Source: Candidatus Pelagibacter sp. (GTDB lineage Bacteria; Pseudomonadota; Alphaproteobacteria; Pelagibacterales; Pelagibacteraceae). From it: a stretch of DNA of 5,628 nt. A program made the position numbers and the translations under genes. Below, in pieces: positions 1-5,628 of this stretch; the first letter of the stretch is position 1; every line of letters begins with the position of its first letter. The notes under the pieces were generated by a model that made no database searches, was not told where the DNA came from, and was given only the letters and a program-made list of their open reading frames with translations. The stretch covers positions 1 to 5,628 of the forward strand of contig JADHRH010000064.1 in NCBI GenBank assembly GCA_016777545.1. Reading direction: 5' to 3'.

Positions 1-34
1 AAAACCCCAAAAGTATTGCTACCGTTGGGGTTTT
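1..34 (-). terminator. Intrinsic terminator after groEL, probably bidirectional
   Basis: Positions 1-10 (AAAACCCCAA) and 25-34 (TTGGGGTTTT) are perfect reverse complements, giving a 10-bp stem with a 14-base loop. The stem carries an A-tract before four C and four G before a T-tract, so it reads as GC core plus U-tract on both strands. It lies about 26 bases past the groEL stop codon, which is where the chaperonin transcript should end. Because the T-tract is also present on the plus strand (31-35), it could also stop a gene converging from left of the window. The window edge cuts the flank, so a longer U-run on the minus strand cannot be seen. Confidence 0.8.
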
Positions 35-38
35 TAAA

Positions 39-54
39 TTTCGTGAGTACGAAA
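39..54. other. Small hairpin between groEL and its terminator
   Basis: TTTCGT (39-44) and ACGAAA (49-54) form a perfect 6-bp stem around the 4-base loop GAGT. It sits in the short stretch between the groEL stop codon and the 1-34 terminator stem, so the groEL 3' end would carry two stem-loops in a row. On the minus strand it is followed by TTTAAAAA and not a clean U-run, so it is unlikely to terminate transcription alone. A stem this short in AT-rich DNA may arise by chance. Confidence 0.3.
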
Positions 55-60
55 AAGGTG

Positions 61-1737
<1,677 letters not shown>

Positions 1738-1746
1738 TTAATTTAA

Positions 1747-2037
1747 TTATTTTCCCGAAATACCCATAATGTCAGATTCTTTCATTATGCTGTATTCTTT
1801 GCCATCTATTTTGATTTCAGTTCCTGACCATTTGCCAAAAAGAACTTTGTCACCAACTTTCACATCCATTGGAATTAATTTTCCATCTTCAGTTTTTGCA
1901 CCACCACCAACAGCAATCACTTTACCCTCTTGAGGCTTTTCTTGAGCTGTATCAGGGATAATTATTCCTCCAGCAGTTTTTTCACTGCTGTCTAAAACTT
2001 CTATTAGAACTCTATCGTGTAACGGTTTAAATTTCAT
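1747..2037 (-). CDS. groES: Co-chaperonin GroES (Hsp10), 96 aa
   Basis: This is the 10-kDa co-chaperonin, which in the known family forms a seven-membered lid on GroEL in the cytoplasm. The protein starts [13 protein letters not shown], the standard GroES opening. The mobile loop that contacts GroEL spans about residues 17-29 ([13 protein letters not shown], with GGIII at 23-27). The core [19 protein letters not shown] (61-79) and the end DIMGI (89-93) are also typical. An in-frame ATG nine codons upstream (2062-2064) would give 105 residues. I reject it because it lies inside the promoter -10 element, has no homologous N-terminus, and lacks a good ribosome-binding site. The chosen ATG (2035-2037) has AGGAG five bases upstream. 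It is the first gene of the operon, with groEL 24 bases downstream. The length matches the usual 95-97 residues. Confidence 0.98.
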   Translation of the reverse strand: MKFKPLHDRVLIEVLDSSEKTAGGIIIPDTAQEKPQEGKVIAVGGGAKTEDGKLIPMDVKVGDKVLFGKWSGTEIKIDGKEYSIMKESDIMGISGK

Positions 2038-2042
2038 AAATT

Positions 2043-2047
2043 CTCCT
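2043..2047 (-). promoter_or_regulatory. groES ribosome-binding site (decides the start)
   Basis: AGGAG on the minus strand (CTCCT on plus), five bases before the ATG at 2035-2037. It supports the 96-residue GroES and lies downstream of the alternative ATG at 2062-2064, which it could not serve. Confidence 0.88.
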
Positions 2048-2059
2048 TTTATTGTGCGA

Positions 2060-2090
2060 CTCATATAGCTATTAGGCTAACTATTTCAAG
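2060..2090 (-). promoter_or_regulatory. RpoH-type heat-shock promoter of groESL
   Basis: On the minus strand CTTG (2090-2087, within CTTGAAA) is followed after 17 bases by GCTATATGAG (2069-2060). The published alphaproteobacterial heat-shock consensus is CTTG-N17/18-CYTATNTNNG. The -35 part matches fully and the -10 part misses only its first base. The same DNA also reads as a sigma-70 promoter, TTGAAA (2089-2084), 16 bases, TATATG (2067-2062), so basal and heat-shock transcription could share it. The start site would fall near 2051-2055, giving a leader of under 20 bases that just contains the groES ribosome-binding site. The position and match are strong; which sigma factor is used is inference. 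Confidence 0.75.
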
Positions 2091-2137
2091 GTTTGGTTAA
2101 AAAAATATGTGGGTCAAAAAACGAGAGAAATTGTGAT

Positions 2138-2143
2138 TTTAAT
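2138..2143 (+). promoter_or_regulatory. Possible -10 element for the HAD-ribF-ileS cluster
   Basis: TTTAAT (2138-2143) matches the sigma-70 -10 hexamer TATAAT at five of six positions, and would start transcription near 2150, about ten bases before the HAD gene ATG. No convincing -35 is seen 16-18 bases upstream (only A-rich sequence around 2114-2120). A second candidate, TATACC (2148-2153), would place the start almost at the ATG and give a leaderless message. Some promoter for the plus-strand cluster must lie in 2065-2155, because the upstream genes point the other way, but this exact choice is weak in such AT-rich DNA. Confidence 0.25.
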
Positions 2144-2160
2144 AAGCTATACCTCCCATT

Positions 2161-2979
2161 ATGGCTAAGAATTTAGATAAAGAGGGATTGAGTTCAATTG
2201 TTGAGAATTATGATATTTTTTATATTGATTTATGGGGCGTAGTACATAATGGCATCACCCTTCATAAGGAAGCAGTTAAAACGTTAGAGCAAATTACTAA
2301 ATCAAAAAAAGATTACGTGCTTTTGACTAATGCACCAAGACCCAATAAGACGGTAAATTCATTTCTAGAAAAGATGGGCATGAATAAAGAAATAAGAAAA
2401 AAAGTTTATTCATCTGGAGAAGCATCGTTAAATTATTTAAAAAAAAATTTATTAGAAGATAAGTTTTATCATGTTGGTCCGCCAAGAGATTTTGATTTAT
2501 TTTTAGACTTTAAAAAAAATAAGACATTAGAAATTGAAGAAAGCAAATATTTGCTTTGCACAGGTTTGTTTGAAGATCAGGGTGATAATTTAAATTTTTA
2601 TAAAGAACTATTTAAAGATCAGATTAATAAAAAAATGATATGCACAAATCCTGACTTGATTGTAGATAGAGGTCACAAAAGAGAATTGTGTGCAGGATCA
2701 GTAGCATTAGTTTTTGAAAAATTAGGTGGTGAGGTTATATATTTTGGAAAACCATTTCCTGAGGTATATAATCAAGCAATTAACAATCAGGGAAAAAAAG
2801 TATTATCAATCGGTGATAATTTAAATACTGATATTAAAGGTGCAAATCTTTTAAATTATGATTCTTTAATTATAGCAAATGGTATTCATAAAGATGAAAT
2901 TAAAAAAGAAGGTATAGATTTGGTTTCAAAGAAATATGAGGTTATTGTAAACTTCATCCAAACAGAATTAAAATGGTAA
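2161..2979 (+). CDS. HAD-superfamily class IIA hydrolase (TIGR01459-like), 272 aa
   Basis: This is a haloacid-dehalogenase-fold protein of the NagD-like IIA group, probably a cytoplasmic phosphatase of unknown substrate. Motif I is IDLWGVVHNG (22-31), with nucleophile D23. Motif II is LLTNAPRP (54-61), with T56 and N57. Motif III is K197 in GKPFPEVY (196-203). Motif IV is IGDNLNTDIKGA (217-228), with D219 and D224. The stretch of about 80-190 between motifs II and III is the C2-type cap. The second motif I aspartate, the usual acid/base, is replaced by W25. As I recall the family, DxWGVxHxG is typical of it, so this need not mean loss of activity. There is no upstream start, because an in-frame stop lies at 2143-2145, and there is no ribosome-binding site. 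No signal peptide or membrane segment is seen. ribF follows after 3 bases, so a role in flavin metabolism is possible but unproven. Confidence 0.88.
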   Translation: MAKNLDKEGLSSIVENYDIFYIDLWGVVHNGITLHKEAVKTLEQITKSKKDYVLLTNAPRPNKTVNSFLEKMGMNKEIRKKVYSSGEASLNYLKKNLLEDKFYHVGPPRDFDLFLDFKKNKTLEIEESKYLLCTGLFEDQGDNLNFYKELFKDQINKKMICTNPDLIVDRGHKRELCAGSVALVFEKLGGEVIYFGKPFPEVYNQAINNQGKKVLSIGDNLNTDIKGANLLNYDSLIIANGIHKDEIKKEGIDLVSKKYEVIVNFIQTELKW

Positions 2980-2982
2980 AAT

Positions 2983-3897
2983 ATGAAGCTATATAAAAAT
3001 TTTAATGTTTCTAATAATCATAAAAATTCAATCATTTTGATTGGAAATTTTGATGGAGTTCATATGGGACATCAAAAATTATTTAAACAAGCTAATAATT
3101 ATAAAAAAAAATTTAATTTAAAAATTGGGGTTTTAACTTTTGAGCCAATGCCCAAAATGTTTTTTAATAAAGGTTTTAAAAATTTTAGAATTTCAAACAT
3201 AAATCAAAAAAATATAATTTTAGAAAATCTAGGGGTAGATTTTATTATAACTAAAAAATTTGATAAAAAATTTTCATTAATAAAATCTGATTTTTTTATA
3301 AAAGAAATTTTGTCAAAAAAATTGAAAGCAAAATATATATTCGTAAGTGATAACTTTAGGTTTGGCAATAAAAGAGAGGGTAACGTAAAGCAACTAATAA
3401 AAAATGAAAAAAAATATCACTACAAAATAGTCAAACCTCAACCATTAATTTTAAATAAAAAAGTTATCTCATCAACCTATATTCGATCTCTTTTAGAAAA
3501 AGGAGATTTAAAAAAAGCTAACAAGTTTTTAAGTAGAAATTGGTCAATTGAAGGAATAGTTCAAAAAGGAAGACAACAAGGAAAAAAAATTGGATTTCCA
3601 ACATGCAACATAGATATAAAAGATTATGTCATTTCAATGCCGGGGGTTTATGCAGTTAATGTGAAGCAAAAAAATTCAAATAAATCTCTTAAAGCTATAG
3701 CTAATCTTGGATATAGGCCAACTTTTAACCAAAAAAAAATATTATTAGAAGTTCATATTTTTAATTTTTCTGGAAATCTTTATAATAAGCACTTATCAGT
3801 GGAGTTCACAAAATTTATAAGAAAAGAAAAAAAGTTCAAAAAAGTTGATCAATTAAAAAAACAAATTCAAAGTGACTTAAAAGTTGCTAAAAGTTAA
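2983..3897 (+). CDS. ribF: Bifunctional riboflavin kinase / FAD synthetase RibF, 304 aa
   Basis: The enzyme phosphorylates riboflavin to FMN and then adenylylates FMN to FAD, in the cytoplasm. The N-terminal FAD synthetase domain (about 1-180) shows GNFDGVHMGH (21-30, the HxGH nucleotidyl-transfer motif), TFEPMP (52-57), SDNFRFGNKREGN (122-134) and ISSTYIR (162-168). The C-terminal flavokinase domain (about 185-304) shows GRQQGKKIGFPTCN (196-209, the ATP/Mg PTxN motif at 206-209), MPGVYAV (219-225), NLGYRPTF (241-248) and LEVHIFNF (255-262), with E256 the likely catalytic base. FIRKEKKF (278-285) is the usual C-terminal motif. Length is normal. The protein is unusually basic and A-rich in coding: 57 Lys and 31 Asn in 304 residues. 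The ATG follows the HAD stop after 3 bases and has no clear ribosome-binding site, so translation may be coupled. Confidence 0.97.
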   Translation: MKLYKNFNVSNNHKNSIILIGNFDGVHMGHQKLFKQANNYKKKFNLKIGVLTFEPMPKMFFNKGFKNFRISNINQKNIILENLGVDFIITKKFDKKFSLIKSDFFIKEILSKKLKAKYIFVSDNFRFGNKREGNVKQLIKNEKKYHYKIVKPQPLILNKKVISSTYIRSLLEKGDLKKANKFLSRNWSIEGIVQKGRQQGKKIGFPTCNIDIKDYVISMPGVYAVNVKQKNSNKSLKAIANLGYRPTFNQKKILLEVHIFNFSGNLYNKHLSVEFTKFIRKEKKFKKVDQLKKQIQSDLKVAKS

Positions 3898-3898
3898 A

Positions 3899-5628
3899 AT
3901 GAGTAAAGAACATATCAATTTACCAAAAACAGCTTTCTCAATGAAAGCTAATTTACAAAATAAAGAGCCTGAAATTTTAGAATATTGGAAAAAAATTGAT
4001 CTCTATAAAGAGTTAAGAAAATCCAACAAAGGAAAAGAAAAATTTATTCTTCATGATGGACCACCATATGCAAATGGCAATATTCATATGGGTACTGCTT
4101 TAAATAAAATATTAAAAGATATTATTGTTAAATTTCATCAAATGGATGGAAAAGACTCAGTGTATGTTCCAGGTTGGGATTGTCATGGATTACCCATTGA
4201 ATGGAAAATTGAAGAACAATACAAAAAAAACAAAAAAAACAAAAATGAAGTTCCAATTACTGAATTTAGAAAAGAATGTAGAGAGTTTGCTGAAAAATGG
4301 ATTGAAGTTCACAAAACACAATTTAAAAGATTAGGCGTTGTTGGAGATTGGGACAACCATTATGCAACAATGAGTTTTGAAGCTGAAGCTCAAATTGTAA
4401 GAGAATTAGGAAAATTTTTAAAAGAAGGAAGTTTATATAAAGGCTTTAAGCCTGTTCTTTGGTCAACCGTTGAAAAAACTGCATTGGCTGATGCTGAAGT
4501 AGAGTATCAAGATCATAAGTCTGATACAATTTATACAGCCTTTCCAGTTGTAAAAACAAACTTGAAAGAACTAGAAGGAACAGAAATTATAATTTGGACT
4601 ACAACACCTTGGACAATTCCTGCAAATAAAGCTTTAGCTTACAATGAGGCCCTTGATTATCAAATCATTCAATTAAATGATGAGGGTGACTTTAAAGGAA
4701 AAAAAATAGTAGTAGCAGAAGCACTATTAGAGTCTGTTATTAAAGACTGTAATATTAATAATTATAAAGAAATTAAAAAAATTAAGGGAAGTGATTTTAA
4801 AGACACAATTTGTAGTCATCCTTTATTAGCACTTGGCTATAACTATGATGTTCCAATGCTTGAGGCTAGATTTGTTACAACAGAACAAGGAACAGGAATT
4901 GTACACTGTGCACCAAGCCATGGACCAGACGATTTTAATCTTTGTTTAAATCATGGAATTAAAGCAATAGAGACTGTCGATGGCGATGGAAAATATACTA
5001 AGAACCTACCTTTATTTGATGGTATTCACATTTTTAAAGCTAACCCAATTGTAATTGAAAAGTTAAAAGCAGAAAAAAAATTGTTATCTAGTGGAGAATT
5101 AATTCATTCATATCCACATTCATGGAGATCTAAAGCACCTCTTGTTCATAGAGCAACTCCTCAATGGTTTATCTCAATGGAAAGCCATGGACTTAGAAAG
5201 AAAGCATTAAAAGCTTTAGATGACACTACTTTCTATCCAGATAAAGGAAGAGAACGAATAAAAGCAATGATTGAGACAAGACCAGATTGGTGTGTATCAA
5301 GACAAAGAGTATGGGGAGTTCCTCTACCAATATTTATTAATAAAAACACCAAAGAAGTTTTGGTTGATGATGAGGTAAATGAAAATATTGCAAGCATCTA
5401 TGAAAAAGAAGGTTCTGACTGTTGGTTTTCAGACAATCCACAAAGATTTTTGGGTAGCAAATATAAGGCAGAAGATTATGATAAGATGAGTGATATTGTT
5501 GAGGTTTGGTTTGATAGTGGTTGCACGCACTCATTTGTCCTAGAAAAAAGAGAAGATTTGCAATGGCCCGCTTCAATGTATCTTGAAGGTTCCGATCAAC
5601 ATAGGGGTTGGTTTCACTCGTCACTATT
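3899..5628 (+). CDS. ileS: Isoleucyl-tRNA synthetase IleRS, N-terminal 576 aa (cut by window edge)
   Basis: This class I synthetase charges tRNA-Ile and hydrolyses mischarged valine. The frame is open from the ATG at 3899-3901 to the window end, without a stop, and is partial only because the window ends. The start fits the family opening LPKTAFSMKANL (8-19). The catalytic HIGH motif appears as HMGT (63-66) in GPPYANGNIHMGTALNK. PGWDCHGLPIE (91-101) follows. The CP1 editing domain (about 190-400) has WTTTPWTIPAN (233-243) and GTGIVHCAPSHGPDDF (331-346, with the editing Asp at 344/345). RATPQWFISM (418-427), RPDWCVSRQRVWGVPLP (461-477), VWFDSG (536-541) and YLEGSDQHRGWFHSSL (561-576) separate it from ValRS and LeuRS. 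The KMSKS loop and C-terminal anticodon and zinc regions lie beyond the window; whole IleRS proteins are about 900-940 residues. One base separates it from ribF, and no ribosome-binding site is visible. Confidence 0.98.
   Translation, partial: MSKEHINLPKTAFSMKANLQNKEPEILEYWKKIDLYKELRKSNKGKEKFILHDGPPYANGNIHMGTALNKILKDIIVKFHQMDGKDSVYVPGWDCHGLPIEWKIEEQYKKNKKNKNEVPITEFRKECREFAEKWIEVHKTQFKRLGVVGDWDNHYATMSFEAEAQIVRELGKFLKEGSLYKGFKPVLWSTVEKTALADAEVEYQDHKSDTIYTAFPVVKTNLKELEGTEIIIWTTTPWTIPANKALAYNEALDYQIIQLNDEGDFKGKKIVVAEALLESVIKDCNINNYKEIKKIKGSDFKDTICSHPLLALGYNYDVPMLEARFVTTEQGTGIVHCAPSHGPDDFNLCLNHGIKAIETVDGDGKYTKNLPLFDGIHIFKANPIVIEKLKAEKKLLSSGELIHSYPHSWRSKAPLVHRATPQWFISMESHGLRKKALKALDDTTFYPDKGRERIKAMIETRPDWCVSRQRVWGVPLPIFINKNTKEVLVDDEVNENIASIYEKEGSDCWFSDNPQRFLGSKYKAEDYDKMSDIVEVWFDSGCTHSFVLEKREDLQWPASMYLEGSDQHRGWFHSSL
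4222..4245 (+). repeat. A-rich 9-base tandem repeat inside ileS
   Basis: Two exact copies of CAAAAAAAA (4222-4230 and 4231-4239) are followed by a partial third (CAAAAA, 4240-4245). They encode the KKNKKNK stretch at about residues 109-115 of IleRS, just after the conserved PGWDCHGLPIE segment. In the family this is a variable surface loop, so extra lysines are likely tolerated. The 9-base unit keeps the frame if copies are gained or lost, but the 8-A runs can also slip by single bases. Confidence 0.7.

Noticed and set aside
2038..2064. GroES start at the upstream ATG (105 residues, beginning MSRTIKGEF)
   Set aside because: The ATG lies inside the promoter -10 element, the extra nine residues have no GroES counterpart, and the AGGAG at 2043-2047 serves the downstream ATG.
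2054..2080. CIRCE operator (TTAGCACTC-N9-GAGTGCTAA) upstream of groES
   Set aside because: The correctly spaced minus-strand match has only five of nine bases in each half and the halves are not reverse complements of each other, so it is not called as a feature.
2151..2156. ACCTCC, identical to the 16S rRNA anti-Shine-Dalgarno core, just before the HAD start
   Set aside because: A six-base match is expected by chance, and a sense-strand copy of the anti-Shine-Dalgarno sequence has no known initiation role.
4125..4334. Plus-strand 69-codon open frame within ileS
   Set aside because: Out-of-frame reading of the lysine-rich part of ileS, which is clearly coding in the other frame.
5337..5624. 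Minus-strand 95-codon open frame opposite ileS
   Set aside because: Antisense to conserved IleRS motifs (VWFDSG, YLEGSDQHRGWF); no supporting signals.

Overview
The window looks like chromosomal DNA from an AT-rich, streamlined alphaproteobacterium, most likely of the SAR11 (Pelagibacter) type. The reasons are the alphaproteobacterial GroEL and GroES sequences, the A-rich and Lys/Asn-rich proteins on the right side, very short gaps between genes, and a gene order (groEL-groES diverging from a HAD hydrolase, ribF and ileS) that I associate with alphaproteobacteria from memory. The assignment to SAR11 is inference; no database search was possible.

Layout. Positions 1-34 hold a perfect inverted repeat that fits an intrinsic terminator, placed just after groEL. 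groEL (61-1722) and groES (1747-2037) form a minus-strand chaperonin operon with groES first, a 24-base gap, and a strong AGGAG ribosome-binding site in front of each gene. The 123-base divergent intergenic region (2038-2160) carries a good heat-shock (RpoH-type) promoter for groESL. Its -10 element overlaps an alternative upstream ATG of groES, so the 96-residue start is the right one. On the plus strand a tight housekeeping cluster follows: a HAD-IIA family hydrolase (2161-2979), ribF for FMN and FAD synthesis (2983-3897), and ileS for isoleucyl-tRNA synthetase (3899 to the window edge, incomplete). The gaps between these genes are 3 and 1 bases, and none of the three has a recognisable Shine-Dalgarno sequence.

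How the genes work together. GroEL and GroES are the two halves of one folding machine and are transcribed together under stress control. RibF and IleRS are essential but functionally unrelated housekeeping enzymes that appear to share a transcript. The HAD protein may act on a phosphorylated metabolite, possibly in flavin metabolism given its neighbour, but its substrate cannot be read from the sequence.

I found no mobile element, CRISPR array, tRNA, rRNA or evident new system. The points most worth a second look are the promoter that decides the groES start, the contrast in ribosome-binding sites between the two operons, the HAD motif I without its second aspartate, and the HMGT form of the IleRS HIGH motif.
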